In this document: piece after piece, positions 37,898 through 47,347 of the stretch | Position numbering within the stretch: the stretch's first letter is position 1 | Layout of the letters: each line of letters begins with the position of its first letter | Assembly (NCBI RefSeq): GCF_007991275.1 | Contig: NZ_BJYA01000013.1 | Location: 62,001 to 126,000 of the forward strand | DNA length: 64,000 nt | Origin: Alkalibacillus haloalkaliphilus | GTDB taxonomy: Bacteria; Bacillota; Bacilli; Bacillales; Alkalibacillaceae | Direction: 5' to 3' | Notes under the pieces: model-generated | What the model was told of the DNA's origin: nothing | Database searches by the model: none | Seen by the model: only the letters and a program-made list of their open reading frames with translations | Translations under genes and position numbers: made by a program

Positions 37898-40141
37898 TTA
37901 TTTCGACAAAATTTGTTTCGTTAACTGTCTCCAAGTTTGATAGAATTGATCAACCTCAGAAATTAGATCTTCTTCCCGGTAAACGAAACGCTCATAATAC
38001 TGAGTTAACTCAGTCATTTGCTTATTACCTAACATACGGTCAACGTTATAAGCATACTCACGCAGCGTCTCGCCACTTTGGAATTGATATCCTTCTCTCT
38101 CTAACAATTTCAAGATAAACTGATACGAATTTGTAATTGTTTTAGCTGAAGGTTTTCGTTTTAGCTTTTGGTTTTTCCAGCTAGCTACTATTTTTGAACG
38201 ATACATATAGATTAACCAGATTGTTAATAACGTCCCAATTGTTATAGCGAATAAATGTAGTAAGTTGAAGTTACTGTCTTGACCTCCAGAACCAACTGCT
38301 CCATCTTCTTCACTTTCATTACCTTCGTCTAATAAATCATCCAAATCAGATTGGTCATCATTCTCTGGAGCTTCTAACGGATCATCTTCGTTAGTATCTC
38401 CATCTAGTATGTCGTCTATCGATTCTCCGGTTGAGAAGTTCGCCTGGTTGTCGAAACCAACTGTCGGCTCAAAAGGTACCCAACCAACTTCAGGGAAGTA
38501 AACTTCTACCCAAGAGTGGGCATTATTATTTTGTACTTCAAAAACGTTAGATCCTTCACCTGGGAAAACGTCTTGTTGGAATGCACGCTCACCGCCTGTA
38601 AATCCTTTTGCCCATCTTGCGGGAATATCTAAACTTCTTAACATGACAACCATAGATGTTGAATAGTTATCGCAATAACCACGCTGTGTATCAAATAAAA
38701 ACTGATCCACATAGTCTTCATCATCACTAGGAATCGCTACATCTGATGTCGCATATTCAAACCCACTGTCTTCAAAATAACTCTCGATAGCGCGAGCATA
38801 ATCATAGCGGTTTTCATCAACGTCAGATACAATCTCTTCCGCTAAGTTTGACACTCTCTCTGGCAGATCATCCGGTAACTGCAAATATCTATCTGGCATT
38901 TCTTCTGATTCTTCATATTCAACTGACACTTCTCTCATTTCGTTTCTTGGAAAGTCAGGACGACCTGCTTCCAAAGAATACCCTTCTTCTACTAAATCCT
39001 GTTCCTCGTTAATTATTGATGCAAGCTCACCAGTCGTATGATTATAATAAAAACTAACACCATCAACTGTAGTTCCAACCGTCTCTGTGCCATAAAGATA
39101 AGGGATCTTATTTAAATGGCCAGGTTCAATAAATTGTAGTTCCGCTTCTGTCTCATTACGTTCTACACTTTCGCCGTAATCTGAAATATGTGGGAAGTGC
39201 CCACTTTCATTTGTCGTTGGTGTACCTTCATCTGAACGCACCCATCCATGGCCTGTATATTCATCTTTCGTTTCGACTTTCCAATACCTTGGAGATGTAG
39301 CTGTCGCATAAAAGACAGTCGTATCATCCATTATAAAGCCGCCACCGAGACGGTCATCATGTTCACCATAGCCGACTCGATTAACGCCTCCACTACCTTC
39401 ACCTGAACCAAAACCATTTTGTCCAGCTGCTTGGATAAACGATACTGGATCAGGCCACTGTGGTTCAAACTTAGGTGCCGCAAAACCGATCGCCGCACTT
39501 ATAAAAACAACAATTGCCATTGGTGCAATCCATTTAGCCATCGTACGACTACTTGGCACTTTAATTTTCTCTTGATCTACAATTCTATTCAAATTAGCTA
39601 ATATTAAAATTAACACACTAAAAATGAACACTCGTACAATGGCAACATTCCCATCGTAAAGTGTAAATGTGTCTAGTGCTGTTACATATACAAACGTTAA
39701 TAGAACAAAAGAAAAAGGACGTTTAACGACGACAAACCAATAATAAAGTAAATAACTCATCATCCATAATAAGATTAAAAACAATAATGTTCTAAAAACA
39801 GGTGTTAATTCAATCCAACTTTGACCTAAGAGTGCTTGAGTGCTTAGTTGTAGATCAACTAAAAGCTCCCCTAACCAAGCCAATGAGAAAAATGACGGTT
39901 CATAAAATATATAGTTTAATAGAAACATCAATCCTGCGAGCTTTATAAAAGGAGCAATCCACATAGGTAACTGAATTAACGAAATGACAAAACAGAACAC
40001 AATATAAATAATAAATAAATGTGTTCCGCCAGTATCTGTTACTTGTCCTAATGGTAAAACCCACTCCATTAATAACAGCATACTGCCAATATATAAAGCT
40101 ATTCCAACCCATTTACTGGAACTCATATCTTTTAAACGCAT
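37898..40141 (-). CDS. yebA: Transglutaminase-like membrane protein (YebA)
   Basis: 747 residues. N-terminal cluster of about six membrane helices, then an extracytoplasmic part with a transglutaminase-like core: Cys in DTQRGYCDNYSTSMVVML, His in NNAHSWVEVYFPEVGW and the following FEPT. An acidic linker with many Asp/Glu, one further membrane helix (LLHLFAITIGTLLTIWLIYM), and a DUF4129-like tail follow. Its start overlaps the yeaD stop (TAATG). The trio MoxR-DUF58-transglutaminase is a widespread unit of unknown function. Confidence 0.9.
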   Translation of the reverse strand: MRLKDMSSSKWVGIALYIGSMLLLMEWVLPLGQVTDTGGTHLFIIYIVFCFVISLIQLPMWIAPFIKLAGLMFLLNYIFYEPSFFSLAWLGELLVDLQLSTQALLGQSWIELTPVFRTLLFLILLWMMSYLLYYWFVVVKRPFSFVLLTFVYVTALDTFTLYDGNVAIVRVFIFSVLILILANLNRIVDQEKIKVPSSRTMAKWIAPMAIVVFISAAIGFAAPKFEPQWPDPVSFIQAAGQNGFGSGEGSGGVNRVGYGEHDDRLGGGFIMDDTTVFYATATSPRYWKVETKDEYTGHGWVRSDEGTPTTNESGHFPHISDYGESVERNETEAELQFIEPGHLNKIPYLYGTETVGTTVDGVSFYYNHTTGELASIINEEQDLVEEGYSLEAGRPDFPRNEMREVSVEYEESEEMPDRYLQLPDDLPERVSNLAEEIVSDVDENRYDYARAIESYFEDSGFEYATSDVAIPSDDEDYVDQFLFDTQRGYCDNYSTSMVVMLRSLDIPARWAKGFTGGERAFQQDVFPGEGSNVFEVQNNNAHSWVEVYFPEVGWVPFEPTVGFDNQANFSTGESIDDILDGDTNEDDPLEAPENDDQSDLDDLLDEGNESEEDGAVGSGGQDSNFNLLHLFAITIGTLLTIWLIYMYRSKIVASWKNQKLKRKPSAKTITNSYQFILKLLEREGYQFQSGETLREYAYNVDRMLGNKQMTELTQYYERFVYREEDLISEVDQFYQTWRQLTKQILSK

Positions 40142-41406
40142 TAGGCGTTCACCTCAATATGTCTTCTTACTAAGCGGTCTTCATTTAGCCATGACACTTT
40201 TACACCCGAATAGTGCAACTGATCCATTCCAACTCTTTCTTCATGACTAATTAGGTGTTTACTTCTAATGAAAATAATGTGCACATCAACTTGTTGCTGT
40301 TTAAGCTGCATAATCGTCTTATTAGTGGCTGGTGATAATTCATGCGTCACTACCACTAAATAACGATCTTTTGATAACTGCCACGCTTCACGTTTTAACT
40401 GCTGTGGAAAATGATCACCTTGAACAAGTTGGATTTGACTTAATAAACGTGTTAATTTTTCTAATGATTGTTTCCCATGTGATAACACAACTTCTTCTCG
40501 TGCTTGACCTAACGCAATAACAGATACATTACCATGGTCTTCATACGAGTGATTAGCAACAGCATGAGTCACTTCTACAGCCGCTTCAAACGCTAACCAT
40601 AAGTTAAAATCATAAGAACTACCATTCAAAATAATCGATAAATCTTTATGCTTCTCTTCTTCAAACTCTTTTGTGACGAGCTCTTGTTTTCTCGCTGTTG
40701 TTTTCCAATCGATCCATGATAACTGGTCACCCGGTGCATAATCTCGCACACCGGATACGAGATTTGTATGATTAGCTGTTATAGTATAAGCTGACTGCTG
40801 ACCTTCTTCAAAGGTTGACCTTTCAAGCTCTAATCTTAAAGACACTTCACCTGGTTCAACTAACACGGTTGTTTCAACATCGTAAGTTCTCTCTTTTCTA
40901 ACTAGTCCCATCAAATCGCCCGTTATTAACTTAGCTTGACCAAACTCGTGACGTCCTCTAGGAATCGATTCTAAGTTATATTGATAGCTAATATTTCTTC
41001 GGAGAAACGGGAATACGATCGTTTTACTGTTTAGTCTACTTTTTAGTTTATTAGGGTTGGATAGAAAACGATATTTATGATGTCTCGTGTCGTGCCAAGT
41101 CAACATTTCAGGAACCCCATCTTCTACAACTAAGTAAAAAATAGGTACAGGTAATATACGTTTAATATTAACCGTAACGTTCAACGTTTGCCCTGCTTGT
41201 AAGTAATGTTTACTAACTTGACGCTCAACTTTGACAAATTTCATCGGATAAAAAATCATCATAATAGAATAAGCAAGAATGGGTAAAAAACTGAAAAATA
41301 AAAACCAACTGACAAACCCACCTTGAAACATTCCGTAAACAAACAATGTAACGGTCAACGCTAAAACTAAAATTAGCTTTAATACAAATTTCAACGAATT
41401 AGCCAT
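40141..41406 (-). CDS. yeaD: DUF58 protein (YeaD)
   Basis: 421 residues. Two N-terminal membrane helices (FVLKLILVLALTVTLFVYG and SWFLFFSFLPILAYSIMMIF), a middle strand-rich part, then the DUF58 motif region VRDYAPGDQLSWIDWKTTAR and a vWA-like end. Partners of MoxR ATPases. Directly adjoins yeaC (TAA then ATG) and yebA. Confidence 0.92.
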   Translation of the reverse strand: MANSLKFVLKLILVLALTVTLFVYGMFQGGFVSWFLFFSFLPILAYSIMMIFYPMKFVKVERQVSKHYLQAGQTLNVTVNIKRILPVPIFYLVVEDGVPEMLTWHDTRHHKYRFLSNPNKLKSRLNSKTIVFPFLRRNISYQYNLESIPRGRHEFGQAKLITGDLMGLVRKERTYDVETTVLVEPGEVSLRLELERSTFEEGQQSAYTITANHTNLVSGVRDYAPGDQLSWIDWKTTARKQELVTKEFEEEKHKDLSIILNGSSYDFNLWLAFEAAVEVTHAVANHSYEDHGNVSVIALGQAREEVVLSHGKQSLEKLTRLLSQIQLVQGDHFPQQLKREAWQLSKDRYLVVVTHELSPATNKTIMQLKQQQVDVHIIFIRSKHLISHEERVGMDQLHYSGVKVSWLNEDRLVRRHIEVNA

Positions 41407-42366
41407 TTACGATCCTCTCTCAATTGGAATCATCGTCTTTTTAATTAAATCTTCTAATACTTGTTTGTCTGTCTTACCTTCGAACTTCGCTTCTGACGTT
41501 AACAATAAGCGGTGCGATAACACGTGTGGTGCCATATACTTCACATCATCTGGCACTGTGTAATCACGTCCATGTATATAAGCATAAGCTTGAGCAGCTT
41601 TCATTAAAGCAATCGAAGCACGCGGGCTTGCTCCCAACTGGATCAGAGGGTTTTTACGCGTGTTTGATACAATCTCAACGATATACTTTTTAACCGAGTC
41701 ACTTACATGAACATCGCGAACTTCATTTTGCTTCTCTAAAAGCTCACCTCTTGTCATTACTGGCGTTAACGTATCAATTGGATGCACATTCGCAGTACGG
41801 TCTAACATCGTAATCTCTTCTTGCTTAACGGGGTAACCCATTTTTAATTTCAGTAAAAAACGATCGAGTTGTGCTTCCGGTAACGGATAAGTCCCTTCAT
41901 ATTCGATCGGGTTCTGTGTAGCCAATACGAAAAAAGGATCATTTAACCTCATCGTCACACCATCAACTGTGATGTGTTTCTCCTCCATACTTTCTAGAAG
42001 AGCTGACTGTGTCTTTGGCGACGTACGGTTAATTTCATCAGCAAGGACGATATTACCCATAATCGGCCCAGGTTGGAATTCAAATTTCATCTCTTTTTGA
42101 TTATAAATAGAAACACCTGTTACATCAGACGGTAATAAATCAGGTGTAAATTGAATTCTACTAAACTGTAAATCAACTGATTTCGCTAACGCTCGAACTA
42201 GCATTGTCTTACCAACACCAGGAACGTCCTCTAATAAAACGTGACCTTGAGCAAGTAGTGCAACAATTGTTAATTCAATTGCATCACGTTTACCAACCAT
42301 AACTCGTTCGATATTTTCTATTAACTCGTTAACTTTAGTTTGTTGTCCGGTCATTTGCTGGTTCAT
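41407..42366 (-). CDS. yeaC: MoxR family AAA+ ATPase (YeaC)
   Basis: 319 residues. Walker A in EDVPGVGKTMLVRALA, Walker B in GNIVLADEINRTSPKTQSAL, the sensor Asn in FVLATQNPIEYEGTYPLPEA, and Arg finger region LDRFLLKL. MoxR proteins act as chaperones for vWA-containing partners; here the next gene, yeaD, is the likely partner. First gene of the three-gene operon. Confidence 0.95.
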   Translation of the reverse strand: MNQQMTGQQTKVNELIENIERVMVGKRDAIELTIVALLAQGHVLLEDVPGVGKTMLVRALAKSVDLQFSRIQFTPDLLPSDVTGVSIYNQKEMKFEFQPGPIMGNIVLADEINRTSPKTQSALLESMEEKHITVDGVTMRLNDPFFVLATQNPIEYEGTYPLPEAQLDRFLLKLKMGYPVKQEEITMLDRTANVHPIDTLTPVMTRGELLEKQNEVRDVHVSDSVKKYIVEIVSNTRKNPLIQLGASPRASIALMKAAQAYAYIHGRDYTVPDDVKYMAPHVLSHRLLLTSEAKFEGKTDKQVLEDLIKKTMIPIERGS

Positions 42367-42483
42367 TACTACAACCTCCCAAAATTGTCATAACATTTCG
42401 CTAATTCAATCTTACTATAAAATGATTGATTAATGTGAGACAAATTATACATATTATAGCAAATTTTCTAGAATTCTAGGAAA

Positions 42484-42621
42484 CTATTTTGGTTTTTCAA
42501 CATTATAACCAAGTTTCTTCATATTTTCGCGATAATTACGACACTGTTCTTTGAAACATTTTGGTTTAAAGTCCTTAGGCAATTGGTCTTTAAACTTTTC
42601 ATAACAGAAACAACGGTCCAT
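42484..42621 (-). CDS. Small cysteine-containing protein (45 aa)
   Basis: A 45-codon gene on the minus strand, ATG at 42619-42621 with AAGGTGATGGAG before it. The product starts MDRCFCYEKFKDQL and includes KCFKEQC; four Cys in a CxC...Cx4C pattern suggest a metal or disulfide site. No signal peptide. No homologue recognised. An upstream in-frame ATG sits directly on the ribosome site and is rejected. Confidence 0.65.
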   Translation of the reverse strand: MDRCFCYEKFKDQLPKDFKPKCFKEQCRNYRENMKKLGYNVEKPK

Positions 42622-42709
42622 CTCCATCACCTTACCCTTTGTCTACTTCTTATTATCGTAACACGGAATGCAAAAGTAGTTGTAGATTGAGTTAAGGCTT
42701 CACCAAATT

Positions 42710-42742
42710 AAAAAAACCGACCAGTAATTAAACTGATCGGCG
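42710..42742 (-). terminator. Terminator after the DUF378 gene
   Basis: Minus-strand CCGATCAGT paired with ACTGGTCGG, then seven T. Confidence 0.85.
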
Positions 42743-42750
42743 CTTTCAAG

Positions 42751-42942
42751 TTACTCTGCATCGACTCGGTTAAAGAAAGTGAATGAGTATAAGGCAGCTA
42801 TACCAACAACGACGTATATAATACGTGAAAGAACTGAGTCCATTCCACCAAATATGGCACCAACTAAATCCCAACCGAATAATCCGAAGATGAGCCAGTT
42901 CAATCCACCTATAATCAATAAAGCTAAAGCAGTTTTGTTCAT
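42751..42942 (-). CDS. DUF378 membrane protein
   Basis: 63 residues from the ATG at 42940-42942 behind AAAGGTGG. Two membrane helices: LALLIIGGLNWLIFGLFGWD and RIIYVVVGIAALYSFTFF. The GGLNWL...GWDLV pattern is the DUF378 signature. Monocistronic with its own terminator. Function unknown. Confidence 0.88.
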   Translation of the reverse strand: MNKTALALLIIGGLNWLIFGLFGWDLVGAIFGGMDSVLSRIIYVVVGIAALYSFTFFNRVDAE

Positions 42943-43049
42943 TTCCATACCACCTTTCTTGTTGACAGTCATTTGTTGAAAAACCTAAAAATACCTTGTA
43001 TGGAGTATTATTTTACTCTTTGCGAAAATTATACATAACCAGTTTAGCG

Positions 43050-43964
43050 TCATCTATTCTCTTCTAAAAACCGTTCAATACTTTTTTGGTTTTCTAAATA
43101 CGTTTCTTTGCCTAATTGAATTAATTCATCAATATATTTTATTTCATCAAAAGAAATTTCTTTGCCTAAATCCTTATTTATACGGAGATAACGATCATTG
43201 AGGAGTAGCTTACAATGATAAGAAGTCGATTCAGAGGATAAATGAAGAACTAAATCTAACAATTTCGGTGTCACTTTCATCGTTAACAAATGGAAAGGAA
43301 GCCACTGCTTTAGTCCCCAATCTTTTTCCTTTTCAATATTAAATTCAATATCTTGCAGTCCAGTCCCAAGTGATAATATTTTTATATCACCAATGTCTCG
43401 TTTGAAGTGGTGAATGGCTTCTGTCATACCAACTAAAGAAGGATTATTAGACCACAAACCACCATCAATTGATATTTGATTACTAATATTGTTCGGCGGA
43501 AAATAGATCGGAGCTGAACAAGATGAAAGAACCGCATCCCATAACTTAATGTTTGAGCTTTCACTTTGGTCATGACCATAATTTGAACGGTAAATATACG
43601 GCTTACCGTGAGTCACATCTACCGATGGAATGAGCAGTGGCTTTTGAATATCTTGAAGTGAATAATCGCCAAATGCTTTTTGGAAGAAGTAGCGTAAATA
43701 TCGGTCACCATAAACACTTTTAAACAGACCAATTTTCGATTGGCGTTTAAAAATCTTTTTCCCATACTTTTTATAATATCCCATTACATCTGCCATATTT
43801 TTGTTTAATACAATTGAAGTGCCAATGATTGAACCTGTACTCGCTCCTGTAATGACATCAAAATGTTCACCTACTCGGACCCCATATTCTTCCTCTATTA
43901 ATTGTAAAATCGCAATAGCAAACACACCCCGAATGCCACCACCATCTATGCTTAAAATTTTCAT
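43050..43964 (-). CDS. Patatin-like phospholipase
   Basis: 304 residues. Oxyanion hole ILSIDGGGIRGVFAI, nucleophile Ser in DVITGASTGSIIG (GxSxG), and catalytic Asp in QISIDGGLWSNNP (DGG). All three parts of the Ser-Asp dyad system are present, so the enzyme should be active. Cytoplasmic, no signal peptide. It may cleave membrane phospholipids. Patatins also serve as effectors in CBASS and other defence systems, but no nucleotide cyclase is near. Confidence 0.88.
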   Translation of the reverse strand: MKILSIDGGGIRGVFAIAILQLIEEEYGVRVGEHFDVITGASTGSIIGTSIVLNKNMADVMGYYKKYGKKIFKRQSKIGLFKSVYGDRYLRYFFQKAFGDYSLQDIQKPLLIPSVDVTHGKPYIYRSNYGHDQSESSNIKLWDAVLSSCSAPIYFPPNNISNQISIDGGLWSNNPSLVGMTEAIHHFKRDIGDIKILSLGTGLQDIEFNIEKEKDWGLKQWLPFHLLTMKVTPKLLDLVLHLSSESTSYHCKLLLNDRYLRINKDLGKEISFDEIKYIDELIQLGKETYLENQKSIERFLEENR

Positions 43965-44054
43965 ATGTAGTCACCTTTATTATGGATTGTAAACCCCTCA
44001 ACATAACCTTACCCTTTCCAATTTAATGGCACTTATGTGTTAACAATCATTGGT

Positions 44055-44087
44055 AAAAAAAAAGAACCCTCGAACATAAGGATTCTT
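44055..44087 (-). terminator. Terminator-like hairpin after the 44189 gene
   Basis: Minus-strand AGAATCCT with AGGGTTCT, then nine T; about 100 bases after the stop. Confidence 0.7.
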
Positions 44088-44188
44088 CAAGTATTGATCA
44101 ATCATTGCGTAAATACCTTATACTTAATGAGAAAGTGACCTGTATGTAATTAGTATTAAAAAAGCCACTTCATGTCCTCCATATACTT

Positions 44189-44908
44189 TCATGTATTAAA
44201 ATAATAAGTCATAAGTGTAAAAATACCTGTTAGATACATTGCCTCGTCTTCATCTGTAGTCATTGGACGAAAGTAGTATTTATATCCTTTTTCTCGTTGA
44301 CCTCTACCTATCACCGTGTTCCCTACAAACACCTCTACTTGACTGTTCGTAACGTATGTTTGAAATACATATTCCGTTTGTCCTATAGTTGCTTTCAAAC
44401 GTCCTTTTAGTTTCGTCGCATTTTTGAAAGACAGATCCGTTCTAACTTCTCCAACCTTTTCACCATTTTCGAATATTGCCCAACGATCATTTCCAATCAA
44501 CCGATTTTCTTGTGGATTCTCAAAGGTTATTGAACGACCGTCCTTCAGTTCAAACATCAGATTTAAATACCAACGCCCTGATTGTCGCATAGTTTCTGCG
44601 ACTAACATTTTCCACGACGATTGGTAATAGCGTCTAAATTGTCCTTTTAATAGTTGTTCAGCATAAAGTGGTTTCCATTGGTTAAACACCCAGTCACCTA
44701 AACGAATGACCCAAGCGCCTTCACTGTTAATAGGTGCAAAACTTTGATCTTTTTTCACTTGATGTCGCTGAAAATATAAAATTCCAATTGCTGCTAAAGG
44801 AAATAGCAATAATAGCAGAAACTGATTTATTTCAAACTCACCTACTACGATCATCCGAAGAGATAAACCAATTAAACCAGCTATCGTTAAAAGTATTAAG
44901 TAACCCAT
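44189..44908 (-). CDS. Membrane protein with tubby C-terminal-like domain
   Basis: 239 residues from the ATG at 44906-44908, 6 bases after AAGGAG. Two N-terminal membrane helices, then a strand-rich domain: YLNLMFELKDGRSITFENPQ, WAIFENGEKVGEVRTDL, and YVFQTYVTNSQVEVFVGN. This pattern recalls the tubby/LURP-like proteins seen in Bacillus, but it is a judgement by eye. Function unknown. Confidence 0.65.
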   Translation of the reverse strand: MGYLILLTIAGLIGLSLRMIVVGEFEINQFLLLLLFPLAAIGILYFQRHQVKKDQSFAPINSEGAWVIRLGDWVFNQWKPLYAEQLLKGQFRRYYQSSWKMLVAETMRQSGRWYLNLMFELKDGRSITFENPQENRLIGNDRWAIFENGEKVGEVRTDLSFKNATKLKGRLKATIGQTEYVFQTYVTNSQVEVFVGNTVIGRGQREKGYKYYFRPMTTDEDEAMYLTGIFTLMTYYFNT

Positions 44909-44978
44909 TTTTAACTCCTTCACCACTTGTAAAAATATTTAATATGTTGTTATATCAAATGATCTAACGTCTTTTAAA

Positions 44979-45479
44979 TTAATCATCATATAAGGAATCG
45001 AGGTAATCAAAAATTTCATTGTCGTCATCTAAAACTTTGTATTCTGTAAAACCTTCGTCATCCAAAACGGCAATAGACGTTTCAGATACTGTGTAATATT
45101 GCTCACTTCCATCTTCAAAGTGTATATATAAGTCGAAAGCTTCAGTTCTTTCTTCGATTCTCCCACCATTATAAACACGCATATCACTGTTTAAGAGATC
45201 ATGGACTTCGTTTTCTTCCTCAATTGCAAATTCTCGGTCATCATCAGGTTTATGAATCATTGTTCGATCAAAAAAACCTCCTGTTGTTATGGTTATCCCT
45301 TGACTAACAGCTAAGTGTTCAATTTGATCGAAATCTTCTTCACTTTCTAAATGCTCTTTAACCACATTGGAAAATGTAGTCGGTAAGGAGGTTAACGATA
45401 TATTAAAATAAAGCATAACAAGGCTAATTAAAAATATAAATCCAAGGGTAAACCAGGTTATTTTATCCTTTTTTGACAT
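44979..45479 (-). CDS. Hypothetical membrane-anchored protein
   Basis: About 166 residues; the start is uncertain (an in-frame ATG five codons upstream is also possible, and neither has a strong ribosome site). One N-terminal helix (ITWFTLGFIFLISLVMLYF), then a long acidic soluble part, probably outside the membrane. Not recognised. Confidence 0.6.
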   Translation of the reverse strand: MSKKDKITWFTLGFIFLISLVMLYFNISLTSLPTTFSNVVKEHLESEEDFDQIEHLAVSQGITITTGGFFDRTMIHKPDDDREFAIEEENEVHDLLNSDMRVYNGGRIEERTEAFDLYIHFEDGSEQYYTVSETSIAVLDDEGFTEYKVLDDDNEIFDYLDSLYDD

Positions 45480-45683
45480 AATCAACCCATCCATTTTCTG
45501 ACTTTTCTTTATGGTATTATAATTAACTCATGCATACAATAGCCATTTACAAAAATTAGAAAAAAACAGATTAAAGCAGAAACCTTGAATGAAGCACACG
45601 TGAAGAGTCGAGTTCTTGCTCAAAGCTGCAATTTATAGAAAAGTTACTATGTCCCTCTCTACCCTTAACAACAAACTCATACC

Positions 45684-45739
45684 AAAAAACGCCTGAGAAA
45701 TGCAGGAAATCAACATTTTCCCTCACACTTCTCAGACGT
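45684..45739 (-). terminator. Terminator after rlmCD
   Basis: Minus-strand ACGTCTGAGAA... pairs with ...TTCTCAGGCGT, then TTTTTT. The rest of 45480-45797 shows only a second weak hairpin (near 45750-45782) and no gene. Confidence 0.75.
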
Positions 45740-45797
45740 CTATTCAAACTTTATTATTACAAAACACCCGATTTGTAATGACTTTTTTATTGGCTTG

Positions 45798-47270
45798 CTA
45801 TTTCCTCACTAACTTAGCAACTGACTCGACATGATGAGTTTGAGGAAACATATCAACAGGTTGAACTTCTTCAACTTTATAACCGTTCTTCACTAAATAC
45901 TTCATATCGCGCGCTTGTGTTTCTGGGTTACATGAGACATATACAACACGCTTCGGCTTAAGCTTTACAACACTTGATAAAAAGGCTTCGTCGCTGCCGT
46001 TTCGAGGTGGGTCTAAGATGACGACATCGGCTTTTTCACCGTGACTAGCCATTTGGACCATGAATTCGCCAGCATCACCTTGATAGAACCTAGCATTATT
46101 TACACCGTTACGCTTTGAATTACGAATCGCATCACGAACGGCATCTTTGTTTGACTCGACACCAATTACTTTTCCTGCTTTTTGACTCGCAATTAGACCG
46201 ATTGTTCCGATTCCACAGTAAGCATCAATAACAGTCTCTTTACCAGTCAATTCAGCCATTTCAACTGCTCTACCATACAGCTTTTCAGTTTGAGCTGGGT
46301 TAATTTGATAAAAGGATTTCGGTGAGATCTCAAACTTCATACCACATAAAGTGTCAGTGATTGTTCCTTTACCAAACAGAACTTTTTCTTGATCACCTAG
46401 GACCATACTCGTGTCTTTGTCGTTAATATTTAAAAGGATCGTTGAGATTTCAGGATGTTCTTTTCTTAACGCTTTAACGAAATTGTTCTTACCTTTAAAG
46501 ATTGGTGAAGCAGCGACTAAGACGACCATAATTTCTCCACTTGTTTTACCGACTTTAATGAGGACGTGTCTTAAAAATCCTTGTCTTGAATCTTCGTTAT
46601 ATGGGATCATTTTGAACGACTTCATCATGCCTTTAATCGTATGGACGATTTGATCTGCTTTCGGATCATGGATGATACATCGATCCATATCAATGATGCG
46701 GTGTGTATTTTGTGCATAAAGTCCACCGATAATTTGGCGGTTTCTCGTTAGACCAAATGTCATGGTATTTTTATTACGGTAATCCCACGGGTGATCCATC
46801 GTCATAATTGGTTCTGGCTTCACGAAAGGCTTCATGAGATGATCGACTGTATTTTGTTTTAATTGATCTTGTGCTGAACTGTTCATATGTTGAAGCTGAC
46901 AACCACCGCAGTCATAATAATACGGACATGGCGGCTTTGCGCGGTCTTTAGATGGTTTTAAGACACGTTTCAACTTTGTGTTATAGTACTTCCCTTTTTT
47001 CGTGATCGCAATTTCTGCTGTTTCACCAGGTAAAAGGTAAGGTACTTTTAATTGCTTTCCTTCCCAATCGACAAGCCCCTTACCATCATTGGCCAAGCCG
47101 TTACATGTCAATTCGGCTGTCACTGCTTTTTTGCCTTGATTTGGTGGGTTACCTTGATTACCTTGAGGTTTACCCTGATTTTTTGGTGCAGCGTGGTTCT
47201 TTTTCTTACCATGTTGCTTTTGTTCTTTATTTGATTTTTTGAATGAAGCATTATTTTTACGTTTTGACAT
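45798..47270 (-). CDS. rlmCD: 23S rRNA (uracil-5-)-methyltransferase RlmCD
   Basis: 490 residues. A Lys/Asn/Gln-rich N-terminal extension (about 50 residues, low complexity) precedes the TRAM domain. An Fe-S motif is in PPCPYYYDCGGCQLQHM. The SAM motif is DAYCGIGTIGLIAS, then VILDPPRNG, and the catalytic Cys in VVYVSCNPETQ. It methylates U747 and U1939 in B. subtilis 23S rRNA. The basic tail is longer than in B. subtilis and may help RNA binding. Confidence 0.93.
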   Translation of the reverse strand: MSKRKNNASFKKSNKEQKQHGKKKNHAAPKNQGKPQGNQGNPPNQGKKAVTAELTCNGLANDGKGLVDWEGKQLKVPYLLPGETAEIAITKKGKYYNTKLKRVLKPSKDRAKPPCPYYYDCGGCQLQHMNSSAQDQLKQNTVDHLMKPFVKPEPIMTMDHPWDYRNKNTMTFGLTRNRQIIGGLYAQNTHRIIDMDRCIIHDPKADQIVHTIKGMMKSFKMIPYNEDSRQGFLRHVLIKVGKTSGEIMVVLVAASPIFKGKNNFVKALRKEHPEISTILLNINDKDTSMVLGDQEKVLFGKGTITDTLCGMKFEISPKSFYQINPAQTEKLYGRAVEMAELTGKETVIDAYCGIGTIGLIASQKAGKVIGVESNKDAVRDAIRNSKRNGVNNARFYQGDAGEFMVQMASHGEKADVVILDPPRNGSDEAFLSSVVKLKPKRVVYVSCNPETQARDMKYLVKNGYKVEEVQPVDMFPQTHHVESVAKLVRK

Positions 47271-47347
47271 AAGCACTACCTAACTTTTCTAATCTTTGAC
47301 ATCTCATTATATACTACCCTAAACCGATAGTAAAATAAGAAGTTAGT

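Noticed and set aside
43050-43964. CBASS or other abortive-infection operon around the patatin
   Set aside because: No CD-NTase, HORMA, TIR or similar gene is adjacent; neighbours are DUF378 and a tubby-like protein. Treated as a housekeeping-type patatin.
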